A stretch of 64,000 nt of DNA from Deltaproteobacteria bacterium (GTDB taxonomy: Bacteria > Desulfobacterota > Desulfarculia > Adiutricales > Adiutricaceae), in contig JAISCZ010000118.1 in NCBI GenBank assembly GCA_031265205.1, positions 1-64,000 on the forward strand, in the 5' to 3' direction. Positions 47,163 through 56,459 of this stretch are shown in pieces (the first letter of the stretch is position 1; every line of letters starts with the position of its first letter). The position numbers and the translations under genes were made by a program. The notes beneath the pieces were generated by a model. That model worked only from the letters and a program-made list of their open reading frames with translations, was not told the DNA's origin and searched no databases.

Positions 47163-49697
47163 TCAGCCTCTGGGCGCGGAAGACGTCCGCTCGCGAAAGG
47201 CTTCGACTCCCAACGAGTTTTGGACGTCAAGGGCGTCGCGCCAATTTTGATAGAGCGCGAGCAGGCGCTCCGTAATGGCCTTGAGCGCGGCGGGTCCCAC
47301 CGTTCCAGCGTCTCTCCAGTCGCTTAAGGATTTTCTGATGGCGCCCCCGTCCTCTCCGAGAGCCATCCAGGCGTCGAGTTCGGCGCCCTCGGCGATAAAG
47401 CTGTCTTCCAGAACGTCGCGCTTAAAGTTTCCGCGCAATTTTACCGCCGGGGGGGAGTCGCGATCGGCCCGGTTTAGGGCCCGCGGCCAGGCCCGCAGAT
47501 TGCCGACGCTCTGTCCCCAATATTTCCAGATTCCCCGGCAATGGTTCGCGGCGCACAGACTCAGTGGCAGAATGTGGTCCCAGTCATAGGGGCGATCGCT
47601 ATCTTCCAACTGGTCAGGGGATTCCGGCTCGTAGCGGGGAAACGAGGCCCGCGTGAAGGCTCTTTGAGCGAAAAGAATAAGGCCCCGCTCCTTGGTCGCC
47701 GTTTTCCAAAATTTTTTCCAAGCCTCTCTCTGGAAGGCCTCTCTTTGGAAGTCGAGTTCGTGAGTTTCGTTTTCCGCCAAGGCGGCGGCGGGGAACTCGA
47801 AAATAAGCCCTTTGGGGGGCCTTCCCTCGAAATTGAGGTAGCTTTCCTCGTCGGCGCCGGCCCCTTTCCAAGCCCATTGCCAAGAGCTCGGATAAATTAA
47901 ATGGGCGGGCGCGACCCGCTTCGCGCCTCCAAGGATTTCCTCGCTGACGACGTTTCCCATGGCGCTCCGCAGCGCGTGGGCCGACGGCAGGGGGTACGCG
48001 ACGGCTTGGCCGTTTTTCTTGGGTTTCATGAGTTCGGGAGCGAAAAGGGCGCCTTTGGGAGCGTTCCACCACCTGATTTTCTGGCTCCAGAGACGACCGG
48101 CGAACTCAGATGGGTCAAGCGCGAACCAAGCCAAGGCGGTGAGGACGCCTAAAATTCTCCGGCGATCTTCGGGCGCGGCGAACTCCGTCTCGCTAATTCC
48201 GCCGTTCGCGTCAGCGCCGTCGCGACCGTTTCGCAAAGCGGACAGGAGCAGAAAATAGAGATCCGGAAAATCTTGGGCCAAAGCGGCGGTTAAAATTCGC
48301 CCCAGGCCCGTGACTTCGTTCTTGTCGTCGCTTTTATGGCCAACCAGTATGTCGGAAGCTCGCCTGAACAGCTCTTTGGCCGGCGAGCGGTCGCCGTCGC
48401 CGATGAATCGCGAAAGAGACGCGCGAAATTCGCCATGCGCTCGCCCGCTTTGAATATCTTTCCGGAATTGGCGCGCCGAAAGGGGGCCCGGGAGTCTCGC
48501 CGCGCTTTCCTTGTCTGAGGTTTCCGCCTTAACGAGGCGGAGGGCCAAAGATATCAGCCGGGAAGGGCGGACGTGGGCGTCGCGGCCGATAGTCTCGACG
48601 AGCGTTTCGCAGCGGGGAAAGATCGCCTTAAACTCGGAATAGACGAGTTCTTCGCCTTCGAGAGTGGTTCCGAGGGAGTTTACCCGGTTAAAAGACAGTT
48701 CCAGGAGACTTGGCTGGCCTTCCAAGCCTTCAATTCCACCCGGCGCGTTGTCATTTTTCGGAACGAATAGGCATGGAATAGCGAAGTCTTTGAGGCGCCA
48801 GATCCGCGCGGTTAAATGCCGGAGCCTGTCGCCGTGGAGTTGGAGTTCCGCGCGCTCGGCCTCGCTTAGGGACTCGCCTTCCCCGCGCTTGAGCGCGCTT
48901 AAGAGCTTGGCCTTCCAGCAAGGGGAGCGACGCGTGGGCATGTCGCCGCAATTGGGCCAAAAGGGATCGCCCTCGATCTTTTCGCGGAAAAGGGCGAGGG
49001 CTTTTTCGCTCTCGCCCTCGCTCGCGCGGACGGCGTTGGCCAAGAGCGGAAAAGGGATAGGCAGCGTCGCGTCCCAAGGCCAGACGCGGCCTATCGGCAG
49101 GCTTGGATAGAGCGGAATAGGAGCGCCGGGATCCGTCTTTTCCAGAAAGCGGGTCAAAGCCTTTTCGAAGGCGTCCATGGCCTGATAGCGGTCGCGGGCC
49201 TCTAAGCGTCTTCCGTTTTCCCGCTGATAGCCCCAAGGATGGGAGCGCGACAGGAGACGGAATTTATAGGCCAAATTGTCCCCCGCGTCCCCCGGGAGCG
49301 CCAAATCGACCCAGAGGGCCAGGTTGAGCGCGGGCGCGGTTGGATTCCGCCTCGATTCCGCGAGGCTCGCGAACCCGTCCCCGCCCCAGAGCGGGGCGAA
49401 ACCAAGGCCAATGGCCGTGGCGCGCTGTTGGCCGTCCAGGAGAAAATAATCCGCTCCGGCGGCGCCCGCGCGGCGGGCCAGCGCGCCGTCATACTCGCCC
49501 AGGAGAAACGCGCCGAGAGGAATACCGCGAATCAGGGAATCCCAAAGTTCCTCGACCTGTTTCACGGACCAGACGTATCCGCGCTGCAAGGACGGGAGTT
49601 CCACCTTAAGCGCCCCGTCTCGCGCCGGGGCGCTTAAGGCGTTAATTTGCCAATCGGCGATATCGAACAATCTCAGGCTTTTCGTCACGGCGGACAC
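47163..49697 (-). CDS. GmrSD-like DUF262/DUF1524 HNH endonuclease
   Basis: The frame is open to 50258, but GGAGG five bases ahead of a GTG at 49695-49697 gives an 844-residue protein that begins at the domain. The DUF262 (GmrS-like) part shows LQRGYVW at 37-43 and LLDGQQR at 86-92, the ParB/Srx-like NTP-binding and hydrolysis marks. The C-terminal DUF1524 (GmrD-like) part has the His-Me finger motif YDWDHILPLS with Asp707-His708. Fused GmrSD proteins are type IV restriction enzymes attacking modified phage DNA. No methylase is adjacent, which fits type IV. GC-rich and on its own. Confidence 0.85.
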   Translation of the reverse strand: MSAVTKSLRLFDIADWQINALSAPARDGALKVELPSLQRGYVWSVKQVEELWDSLIRGIPLGAFLLGEYDGALARRAGAAGADYFLLDGQQRATAIGLGFAPLWGGDGFASLAESRRNPTAPALNLALWVDLALPGDAGDNLAYKFRLLSRSHPWGYQRENGRRLEARDRYQAMDAFEKALTRFLEKTDPGAPIPLYPSLPIGRVWPWDATLPIPFPLLANAVRASEGESEKALALFREKIEGDPFWPNCGDMPTRRSPCWKAKLLSALKRGEGESLSEAERAELQLHGDRLRHLTARIWRLKDFAIPCLFVPKNDNAPGGIEGLEGQPSLLELSFNRVNSLGTTLEGEELVYSEFKAIFPRCETLVETIGRDAHVRPSRLISLALRLVKAETSDKESAARLPGPLSARQFRKDIQSGRAHGEFRASLSRFIGDGDRSPAKELFRRASDILVGHKSDDKNEVTGLGRILTAALAQDFPDLYFLLLSALRNGRDGADANGGISETEFAAPEDRRRILGVLTALAWFALDPSEFAGRLWSQKIRWWNAPKGALFAPELMKPKKNGQAVAYPLPSAHALRSAMGNVVSEEILGGAKRVAPAHLIYPSSWQWAWKGAGADEESYLNFEGRPPKGLIFEFPAAALAENETHELDFQREAFQREAWKKFWKTATKERGLILFAQRAFTRASFPRYEPESPDQLEDSDRPYDWDHILPLSLCAANHCRGIWKYWGQSVGNLRAWPRALNRADRDSPPAVKLRGNFKRDVLEDSFIAEGAELDAWMALGEDGGAIRKSLSDWRDAGTVGPAALKAITERLLALYQNWRDALDVQNSLGVEAFRERTSSAPRG

Positions 49698-50543
49698 TTT
49701 CCCCTCCCTATGGGAGAAATGGGGGAAGAGGGACTGGGGGAGCGGGGCGCCTTCGCGCCGCCGACCGAGCCGCCCGCGCCTTTTGGCCAAGGATCGCCAT
49801 GAGGGGCGGTCGCGAGCGAGCCGCGTGGGGGGCGAAAAGCGTGGGCCAGGAGGAACGCTTGGGAGAAGCCTCGCGGCCTTTACGCCGCCGGACGCCCGAC
49901 GGAAAACTCTAACGCGAGCGCGCGCCTGGGGCAAGTTCTCCCCAAGGAGCGCCGCCCTTATAGCCGCGTCGCCTTTGAGCCCAAGCGCTCCCGCGCGGCC
50001 TGGCGTCCCCGCGCGAGGGCCCCAGGTCAGGGCGTCTGGCGCCCTTCGCGGGGCGCTTTCGCGATTCCGTCTCCCGGGGAAGGCGCGGAGAGGGGTCGCG
50101 AGAACGAAGCGAGGTTTTCGGCGACCCCTGGGGTCTTCCTCCCCACGCTCTTTCGCCGAGCGCCAAGGCCTCCTTCGGCGATAGACGAATACGCTATATT
50201 CCCTTTTAAAAAAGGCGGGTGAAAACGCGCGCGCCCCTCCCGCTCGCGCGCTCGCCAAAAGCCCCCCCCAACCAAAAGCCCGCCTTGACGGCCCCAGGGA
50301 CTTGTGCTAGTTTAAAATATCCCTGATTTAAGGGATTTTGCCCTCGCTTTTCCACTCCTCCAGCGGAATTCACTCCAAACCCTTTATTCTTGGCCAAGCG
50401 TCAAAGCTTAGGTCTTGGGAAGGGTAATTTCGCCCAAAAGATTTGGGAACGCCGGACGGCGGTCCTCCGCCTCAGCGCGGTCGCCCCGGACGCTCCCTTC
50501 CTTAAAATTTTTAAGGACTATTTTTTTTCTGGGCATTTTTGTT
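49698..50543. other. GC-rich intergenic region before the metal-chelate importer
   Basis: No gene is supported. No cobalamin riboswitch is recognised. A candidate promoter is listed at 50285-50313. Confidence 0.4.
50285..50313 (+). promoter_or_regulatory. Candidate promoter of the importer operon
   Basis: TTGACG and TAGTTT are 17 bases apart, about 230 bases before the first gene; a small CCCTGATTTAAGGG inverted repeat follows at about 50331-50344. Confidence 0.4.
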
Positions 50544-51536
50544 ATGAGTGATTCGGCTATAAAGGATCCCCCCCACGCTTCCGCCTCTCCCGCCCAAGCG
50601 GAGCCACTGGCGCGGAAGGCCCTTCCTTGCGTCCTCGCCATCCTTTTCGTTCTCGGGCTGACCGCCGCCGTTTGGGGCCACCGGGCTATCCGGGCCTCCA
50701 CCGCGCCCCGGCCTATCCCCCAAGACCCCCAATGTATCGTGACTCTGGCCCCCAGCGTGACGGAAACCGCCTTCGCCGTGGGCTTGGGACCCAAAATAAG
50801 AGGGGTCACCACCTACTGCCGCTATCCCCCGGCGGTCTTGGACATTCCTAAAGTAGCCGGCTTCTCCGACATCAACGTGGAAGCCATCCTGCGCCTGCGC
50901 CCCGATCTCGTGATCACGCCCGTGGACAAGAAAGAGACCCAGGGCGAGCTGGAGCGCCTGGGACTGACGGTGATGCCCATGGACACCCGCTCCCTTTCGG
51001 GCCTTCGGGAAGCTATCCGCGATTTGGGCTACGCCACGGGCCACCGGGCGGACGCGGACCGGATATTGGGCGATTTTGACGCGGCCGTCGCCTTCGCGCG
51101 GCGCAACGCCTTGGGTAAACCACGTCCTCGGGTCCTTTTTTCGGTGATGCACTCCTACGCCGGCCTGGGCTACATCAGCCAGCTCACCATCGCCGGCCAG
51201 GACGGTTTTTTTAGCGAACTCTTGGAAATCTGCGGAGGCGTCAACGCCTACGAGGGCGCCCTGCCGTTCCCGACGCTCTCGCGGGAAGCGATCATGAAAC
51301 TCAATCCCGACGTGATTATCGATCTCATGCGCGACGAGGCGGAGGGCAGGGAGGCCGCCGAGGGCTGGAAGTCCCTCTCCAACGTCGCCGCCATCCGCGA
51401 CGGGCGCCTCTATATCTTTACCGACGAGGCCGACACCGTCCCCGGGCCCCGGGCTTACCTCACCATCCGCAAAATAGCGGCGGCCATCCACCCCGTGGGC
51501 GGGGAAACGGCGGCCCTCTCCGCGGAGGGCCTCTGA
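50544..51536 (+). CDS. Metal-chelate (cobalamin/iron) ABC substrate-binding protein, BtuF/FecB type
   Basis: The ATG at 50544 is taken as start; the open frame begins at 50415. An N-terminal transmembrane anchor or signal (LPCVLAILFVLGLTAAVW) at about residues 31-48 is followed by a periplasmic binding domain of the class III type: CIVTLAPSVTETAFAVGLGPKIRGVTTYCRYP, EAILRLRPDLVI, and GISQLTIAG...GGVNAYEG near the C-lobe. Such proteins deliver cobalamin, haem or iron-siderophore to the BtuC/FecD permease. The ATPase gene follows after one base, the permease after six more, so the three form an operon. Ligand not determined. Confidence 0.87.
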   Translation: MSDSAIKDPPHASASPAQAEPLARKALPCVLAILFVLGLTAAVWGHRAIRASTAPRPIPQDPQCIVTLAPSVTETAFAVGLGPKIRGVTTYCRYPPAVLDIPKVAGFSDINVEAILRLRPDLVITPVDKKETQGELERLGLTVMPMDTRSLSGLREAIRDLGYATGHRADADRILGDFDAAVAFARRNALGKPRPRVLFSVMHSYAGLGYISQLTIAGQDGFFSELLEICGGVNAYEGALPFPTLSREAIMKLNPDVIIDLMRDEAEGREAAEGWKSLSNVAAIRDGRLYIFTDEADTVPGPRAYLTIRKIAAAIHPVGGETAALSAEGL

Positions 51537-51537
51537 C

Positions 51538-52311
51538 ATGCTCAAAGTCGCCAACTTTTCTTTCGGCATCGGGGAAAAAGAGATCCTCTTTGACGTGAGC
51601 TTCGCGATTCCGAAGGGGGCCTACCTCTCCATCCTGGGCCCCAACGGGGCGGGCAAGTCCACTTTGCTCAAGTGCCTCCTGCGCCTTCACGAAAAAGGGA
51701 ATTCCGAGGGATCCATCGAAGTGGCCGGCCGCCCTATCGAGAGCTACGGCCAAAAAGAGCTCGCCACGCTCATTAGCTACGTTCCCCAGGCCGGGGGCTG
51801 GATACCGCCCTTTACCATCGTCGAGCTCGCCAAGCTCTCGCGTTTCCCCTACAGCTCGCGCCTCTCGAGCCTCACCCGCAAGGATCTGGCGGCCGTGGAC
51901 AGGGCCCTGGAGCTGACGGGCCTCGGCCCCATGCGGGAAAGGCCCTTAAAGACCCTTTCGGGGGGAGAGCGGCAGAAGGCCTATCTGGCGGCGGCCCTGG
52001 CCCAGGAGACTCCCATCATGCTCCTCGACGAGCCGATGAGTTTCTTGGACCCCCACCACACCTCGGACTTGGAAAAACTCCTCATTAACTTGAGCCAAGA
52101 CGAGGGGCTCACCATGGTCTCGGTGACCCACGATCTCAATCACCCCTTTAAAAGCGGCGGCTACGCGCTGATCTTAAAATCCGGCCGCGCGCTGTTTTTC
52201 GGGGAAGTCGAGGGTCTTTTGCGGTCGGGCATCCTGGAGACGGCCTTCAACCACGAATTTGTCCATCTTTCGCATCCGGTGACCGGAAGGCCGGTTATTT
52301 TGGCGGAATAA
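51538..52311 (+). CDS. Metal-chelate ABC transporter ATPase, BtuD/FecE type
   Basis: The 257-residue protein has Walker A GPNGAGKS, a Q-loop at VPQAGG, the ABC signature LSGGERQ, Walker B IMLLDEP and the switch histidine in VTHDL, in the order expected for FecCD-type importers. It begins one base after the stop of the binding-protein gene. It powers the permease encoded next. Confidence 0.93.
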   Translation: MLKVANFSFGIGEKEILFDVSFAIPKGAYLSILGPNGAGKSTLLKCLLRLHEKGNSEGSIEVAGRPIESYGQKELATLISYVPQAGGWIPPFTIVELAKLSRFPYSSRLSSLTRKDLAAVDRALELTGLGPMRERPLKTLSGGERQKAYLAAALAQETPIMLLDEPMSFLDPHHTSDLEKLLINLSQDEGLTMVSVTHDLNHPFKSGGYALILKSGRALFFGEVEGLLRSGILETAFNHEFVHLSHPVTGRPVILAE

Positions 52312-52317
52312 GCGCGC

Positions 52318-53310
52318 ATGAGCAGCATGGGAAAGCTCTCCTTGGTTATTCTGGGGAGCCTTTTAATTTTTTTGGCCAGCCCTTTTTTCGGTCTGAGCGT
52401 AATCTCCCCGGAACATATTTTCCAAGAAGGCCACCCCGACGCCGAACTCTTCTGGCGCTTAAGGGCCCCCCGGGCCGTGGCCGCCTTTTTCGCGGGCGCG
52501 GGCCTCTCGCTCTCGGGCATGGTCTTCCAGGCTCTCTTCCGCAACCCCCTGGCCACCCCCTTTACCCTCGGGGTCTCCAGCGGAGCTTCCTTTGGGGCCT
52601 CGGTCTATTTTTATCTGGGGGGGACCTTTTTAATCCGGCTGGGGGGAGTGGGGCCGCTCGCGGCGTCCCTCGTCGGCGCGGCCCTTTCCATGACCCTCGT
52701 GTGGGCCATCACCCGGATCAAAGGGGGCTTTTCCACGGTCATCATGCTTTTGGCGGGCGTGGTCATCAACTTCTTCTTTTCGAGTCTGGTGCTCTTTGTC
52801 CAATACCTTTCGGACTCCCACGACAGCCTGCGGATCATGCATTGGCTCATGGGCTCCCTGGCGGGCTTGGAGACCGCCCGCCTGGCGGATCTGGCTTTCG
52901 TGGTCATCGCGGGGCTCGCCATGATCGTCTTTATGGCCTCGGAGATCGATCTTTTAACCGCCGGCGAGGAAATAGCCGCCTCCCGGGGCGTCAAGGTCTC
53001 CGCCGTCAAACTCAAGATCTTTATCGCGGCCTCGGTCATGGTGGGTTCCGTGGTCTCCCTGGCCGGCCCCATCGGCTTTGTGGGCCTCATGGTCCCCCAC
53101 GCCTGCCGCCTGACTCTGGGCTGGTCCCACCGGCTCCTGACCCCGGCGGTCTTTTTTACGGGCGGCTGTTTTTTGGTGCTCTGCGATCTCGCCTCCCGGA
53201 TTGTCCTGGCCCCCGCCGAGATCCCCATCGGCATCGTCACCTCCATGCTGGGCGGCCCTTTTTTTCTGTGGACCCTCTTTCGCTCCCAGAAAACCGGCGA
53301 CCTCTTTTAG
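52318..53310 (+). CDS. Metal-chelate ABC transporter permease, BtuC/FecD type
   Basis: The 330-residue membrane protein has the FecCD pattern: LRAPRAVAAFFAGAGLSLSG, FQALFRNPLATPFTLGVSSGA, and near the end GPIGFVGLMVPHACRL, with about ten transmembrane segments. It is the last gene of the three-gene importer operon. In many relatives this position upstream of rplS is taken by rimM-trmD; here the importer lies instead. Confidence 0.93.
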   Translation: MSSMGKLSLVILGSLLIFLASPFFGLSVISPEHIFQEGHPDAELFWRLRAPRAVAAFFAGAGLSLSGMVFQALFRNPLATPFTLGVSSGASFGASVYFYLGGTFLIRLGGVGPLAASLVGAALSMTLVWAITRIKGGFSTVIMLLAGVVINFFFSSLVLFVQYLSDSHDSLRIMHWLMGSLAGLETARLADLAFVVIAGLAMIVFMASEIDLLTAGEEIAASRGVKVSAVKLKIFIAASVMVGSVVSLAGPIGFVGLMVPHACRLTLGWSHRLLTPAVFFTGGCFLVLCDLASRIVLAPAEIPIGIVTSMLGGPFFLWTLFRSQKTGDLF

Positions 53311-53404
53311 CTTTCCCCGCCGCCGCCGTCTCGCCGCGGGGCGCGTCCAGGGGCGGGCGAGGGGCCGCGACGAGGGGCGCGCGCCGGGCGCGCGCCGAAA
53401 ATTC

Positions 53405-53433
53405 TTGCTTTTCCCCGCGGGTCCCGCTAATAT
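53405..53433 (+). promoter_or_regulatory. Candidate promoter of rplS
   Basis: TTGCTT at 53405-53410 and TAATAT at 53428-53433 are separated by 17 bases, about 150 bases ahead of rplS. Confidence 0.5.
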
Positions 53434-53581
53434 AGAGAGCTTGTTTGTCGGGAATCATCCCCCAAGGTTTTGGCGATTGGCCCCTTGGCGCTTTTTTGGG
53501 GGCGGACGCGTTAGCGAGGGAAAAGCCCCAAAGGCTTTTCCCCTCAAAATTCCAATTTGGCCCGGAAAGGCTTAGAGGGAT

Positions 53582-54040
53582 ATGAAAAAGAAACTGAAAG
53601 AGTTTGTCGCCGAGGATTTTAAGCCTTATCCCGACATTCCTTTTGGCTTAAGCGCCAAAAATATCGGGGACGCCGGGCACTGCCACGGCGCGATCATCCG
53701 GACCTTGGACATGGAGCAGATCCGCGCGGATTTCCCGTCCTTCCGGGCGGGGGACACCATCGCGGTGCACGTGCGCATTAAAGAGGGCGACAAAGAGCGC
53801 GTCCAGATCTTCAAAGGGGTCGTGCTCCGGCGGAGGCGTTCCTCCATGGGCTCCACCTTCACGGTGCGCAAGATATCCTATTCCATCGGCGTGGAAAGAA
53901 TCTTTCCCGCCAATTCCCCCAGCATCGACAAGATCGAGGTTATCACCGAAGGCCGCGTGCGCCGGGCCCGCCTCTACTACCTCCGCAAACTGCGGGGGAA
54001 AGCGGCGAAGGTGAAAACCCGCAACATTTACAACAAGTAG
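53582..54040 (+). CDS. rplS: Ribosomal protein L19 with N-terminal extension
   Basis: The C-terminal 112 residues are plain L19: [39 protein letters not shown] and KLYYLR-like [17 protein letters not shown]19 sits at the 30S-50S interface. The usual start corresponds to [10 protein letters not shown], but there is no start codon there, and the frame extends 38-40 residues further to an ATG with GAGGG just ahead. The extension ([17 protein letters not shown] and GDAGHCHG) is not part of known L19. Next gene: rnhB, 63 bases on. Confidence 0.92.
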   Translation: MKKKLKEFVAEDFKPYPDIPFGLSAKNIGDAGHCHGAIIRTLDMEQIRADFPSFRAGDTIAVHVRIKEGDKERVQIFKGVVLRRRRSSMGSTFTVRKISYSIGVERIFPANSPSIDKIEVITEGRVRRARLYYLRKLRGKAAKVKTRNIYNK

Positions 54041-54103
54041 AAGGGGGCCAGCGCGGAGGGCCTTTCCCAAGGCTCTTCCGTTTTCTCCCTCAAGGGGGCG
54101 CTT

Positions 54104-54826
54104 ATGGCCAACCGACGCCCGCCCCGGGGAAAGGCCCGCGCGCGCCGGCGGAGCGCGCGGGCTCCGCTCTTCGAGCGCGGGACTTTGGGCTTCTCCCTGG
54201 AGACCCTAACGCCCTGGGAGTTTGACGAGACTTTTGGCCTCAGGCCCCTGGCGGGTTTTGACGAAGCCGGCAGAGGTCCCCTGGCGGGCCCTTTGGTGGT
54301 CTGCGGCCTGATCTTGGATCCCTTTCGCCAGCCCCCGGTCAAGGTATCGGACAGCAAGACCATGAGCGCGGCGGAGAGGGAAGAGGCCTACGCCTGGATT
54401 AAAGAGGCGGCGCTGGAAATCAGGGTCGCCGTCAAAAGCCCCCGGGACGTGGACGAGCTCAATCCCCTGGTGGCCTCCCTGCGGGGGATGGAAGAGGCCC
54501 ACGGGGCCATGGCCTTAAAGCCCCGGCTCTCTTTGATCGACGGGAACGCCTTGCCCTTCCTGCCGGGGGAGGCGCGGGCCGTGATCCACGGCGACGAAAA
54601 ATCCCTGGCCATCGCCGCGGCCTCCATCGTGGCCAAGGTGACCCGGGACGCCCTCATGCTGGCGGAGCACGAGAATTATCCCCAGTACGGTTTCGACAAG
54701 CACAAAGGCTACGCCACCCGGGCCCATCTCGCGGTTCTGGCCGCGCGCGGCCCCTCTCCCATCCACCGCTTAAGCTTCAAGGGAGTGGCGCCGCCGCCGC
54801 CCCCCGGCCCCGGCGGCCTGTTTTAA
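54104..54826 (+). CDS. rnhB: Ribonuclease HII
   Basis: The 240-residue enzyme removes RNA from RNA-DNA hybrids and misincorporated ribonucleotides. The acidic active site begins with Asp53-Glu54 in AGFDEAGRGPLAGP; SLIDGNALP and KVTRDALM carry the other acids. The first 35 residues form a very basic extension. The C-terminus (VAPPPPPGPGGLF) is proline-rich. The stop codon is followed within a few bases by the left end of the IscB element. Confidence 0.95.
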   Translation: MANRRPPRGKARARRRSARAPLFERGTLGFSLETLTPWEFDETFGLRPLAGFDEAGRGPLAGPLVVCGLILDPFRQPPVKVSDSKTMSAAEREEAYAWIKEAALEIRVAVKSPRDVDELNPLVASLRGMEEAHGAMALKPRLSLIDGNALPFLPGEARAVIHGDEKSLAIAAASIVAKVTRDALMLAEHENYPQYGFDKHKGYATRAHLAVLAARGPSPIHRLSFKGVAPPPPPGPGGLF

Positions 54827-54840
54827 AAAAAAAGGACTGT

Positions 54841-55118
54841 CAACTACCCCCCGCCAAGGCGGTGGGGCTTGAGCTGAAAAGTTCAGGCCCGGGTTGACCA
54901 GGGTCAGCAGTGCATATCATGCTACGTTGCATGCAGGTTCAAGACTCACGGCGGGACGCTACCTCAGTCCCGCCCTCTGAAAGACCCGGTCGCAGACAAG
55001 CCAAGGGCAGGCACGAAACGGGCCGGGGCGCAACGCCGACACGCAACATTCCCGAGGGGAGCGGTCCTAAAAGGACCTGTCATTCGCCCGTAAGGGCGTT
55101 TATCCAAGGATTCTCAAC
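54841..55118 (+). ncRNA. Predicted omega-RNA of IscB
   Basis: The 278 bases before iscB encode no protein but fold into successive stems: 54847-54867; GGCGGGAC (54950-54957) / GTCCCGCC (54967-54974); GGTCC (55063-55067) / GGACC (55073-55077); and CGCCC (55085-55089) / GGGCG (55094-55098). IscB proteins are known to use a guide RNA encoded upstream of the gene, with the guide at its 5' end outside the element. Here that guide would be read from the rnhB end. Fold and extent are predicted by eye. Confidence 0.72.
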
Positions 55119-56459
55119 GTGCGGCAGCTGAAAGTCTTCGTCCTCGACAGGCACAAGAAGCCGCTGGATCCCTGTTCCCGGAAACGGGCGCGTAAGCTTC
55201 TGTCGAAAGGCAGGGCCAGGATCCACAAGAGGTTCCCGTTCACCATCCGGCTTGTGGATCGTCTGGTCGAGAATTCGGCCGTACATCCCCTGACACTCAA
55301 GCTGGATCCCGGAAGCAAGGCCACCGGAGCGGCGCTGGTCCTGCCGCTGGCCGAGACAGAGGACGGCGCCGAGCCAGACGTCAGGGTCATCAGCCTCTTC
55401 GAAATCAGGCGCCGCGGGGCCGCGATATCAAAGCGGCTGGAGCAGAGGAAGAACTACCGCCACAGAAGGAGGTCCGCCAACCTCCGCTACAGGAAGCCCA
55501 GGTTCCTCAACCGGACCAGGCCCGATGGATGGCTTCCCCCCTCGGTCCGGCACCGCGCCGATTCGGTCGTCACCTTCACGGTGTCGATCATGAAACTTGT
55601 CCCGCTGGAGGCCATCGCGGCGGAGACCGTCCGCTTCGACACGCAGAAGATCCTGAACCCGGAGATATCCGGGACGGAGTACCAGCGGGGGACCCTGCTC
55701 GGCTACGAGGTTCGCGAGTATCTTCTGGAGAAGTTCGGCGGGAAATGCTCGTACTGCGGAAAGGACGGCGCGCCACTGCAGATAGATCACGTCGTGCCGA
55801 AGGCTAAGGGCGGCTCGGATCGGGTGTCCAACCTGACCCTCGCCTGCCCCGAATGCAACCGGAAGAAGGGTTCGCGGGACCTGAAGACGTTCCTCGCGGA
55901 GAAGCCCGATCTGGCCGACCGGATCCTGAAACGCGCGTCCGCGCCTCTGCGGGACGCGGCGGCGGTCAACGCGACGCGATGGGAGATCTACGACCGGCTG
56001 AAGGATACCGGCCTGCCGGTGTCGATAGGCAGCGGCGGACTGACCAAGTTCAACCGGACACGATTCGGGATCCCGAAGTCCCACGCGCTGGACGCCGCCT
56101 GTGTCGGCAGGATCGGCGGGGTTCAGGACTGGAAGCTGCCGACCCTGATCGTCACCTGCCGCGGCAAGGGACAGTATCAGCGGACCAAACCGGACAGGCA
56201 CGGGTTCCCCCGTCTGCGGCTGTCCTCAGCCAAGCGCATCCACGGTTTCAGGACCGGGGACATGGTCATGGTGAATGTTCCGAAGGGCAAGTTAACCGGT
56301 ACGCACGTAGGCAGGGTTGCCGTGCGAAAGTCCGGTTCTTTCGCCGTCACGACTCCGCGCGGCTTGATCTCCAGTTCCTGGAAACACTGCCGCCTGCTCC
56401 AGAAGGGCAACGGCTATGGCTACGAGATGGAGCCGTACAGGGAGAGGGCTCAGCTGTGA
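55119..56459 (+). CDS. iscB: IscB RNA-guided DNA endonuclease
   Basis: The 446-residue protein starts with a GTG preceded by AAGGA at eight bases. Order: PLMP-type domain with HKKPLDP at 22-28; RuvC-I LKLDPGSKATG with Asp63; arginine-rich bridge helix about 97-129; RuvC-II with Glu169 in AAETVRFD; HNH domain about 205-255 with zinc-type pairs C210/C213 and C243/C246 and LQIDHVVPKA with His224; RuvC-III SHALDAACVG with His322 and Asp325; and a C-terminal target-adjacent-motif domain of about 100 residues. All catalytic residues are present. IscB is the ancestor-type relative of Cas9 and cuts DNA matching its omega-RNA guide. Codon use (many AGG/AGA arginines) differs from the neighbours, indicating transfer. 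Confidence 0.93.
   Translation: MRQLKVFVLDRHKKPLDPCSRKRARKLLSKGRARIHKRFPFTIRLVDRLVENSAVHPLTLKLDPGSKATGAALVLPLAETEDGAEPDVRVISLFEIRRRGAAISKRLEQRKNYRHRRRSANLRYRKPRFLNRTRPDGWLPPSVRHRADSVVTFTVSIMKLVPLEAIAAETVRFDTQKILNPEISGTEYQRGTLLGYEVREYLLEKFGGKCSYCGKDGAPLQIDHVVPKAKGGSDRVSNLTLACPECNRKKGSRDLKTFLAEKPDLADRILKRASAPLRDAAAVNATRWEIYDRLKDTGLPVSIGSGGLTKFNRTRFGIPKSHALDAACVGRIGGVQDWKLPTLIVTCRGKGQYQRTKPDRHGFPRLRLSSAKRIHGFRTGDMVMVNVPKGKLTGTHVGRVAVRKSGSFAVTTPRGLISSSWKHCRLLQKGNGYGYEMEPYRERAQL

Noticed and set aside
49698-50543. Cobalamin riboswitch ahead of the BtuFDC-type operon
   Set aside because: No B12-box-like sequence was recognised.
54940-54960. GGTTCAAGACTC taken as a tRNA T-loop
   Set aside because: It belongs to the structured region before iscB and no tRNA cloverleaf fits.
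55119-56459. Cas9 or TnpB instead of IscB
   Set aside because: The length, the PLMP-type N-terminus and the HNH inserted between RuvC-II and RuvC-III fit IscB; there is no REC lobe, CRISPR array or cas gene, and TnpB lacks HNH.
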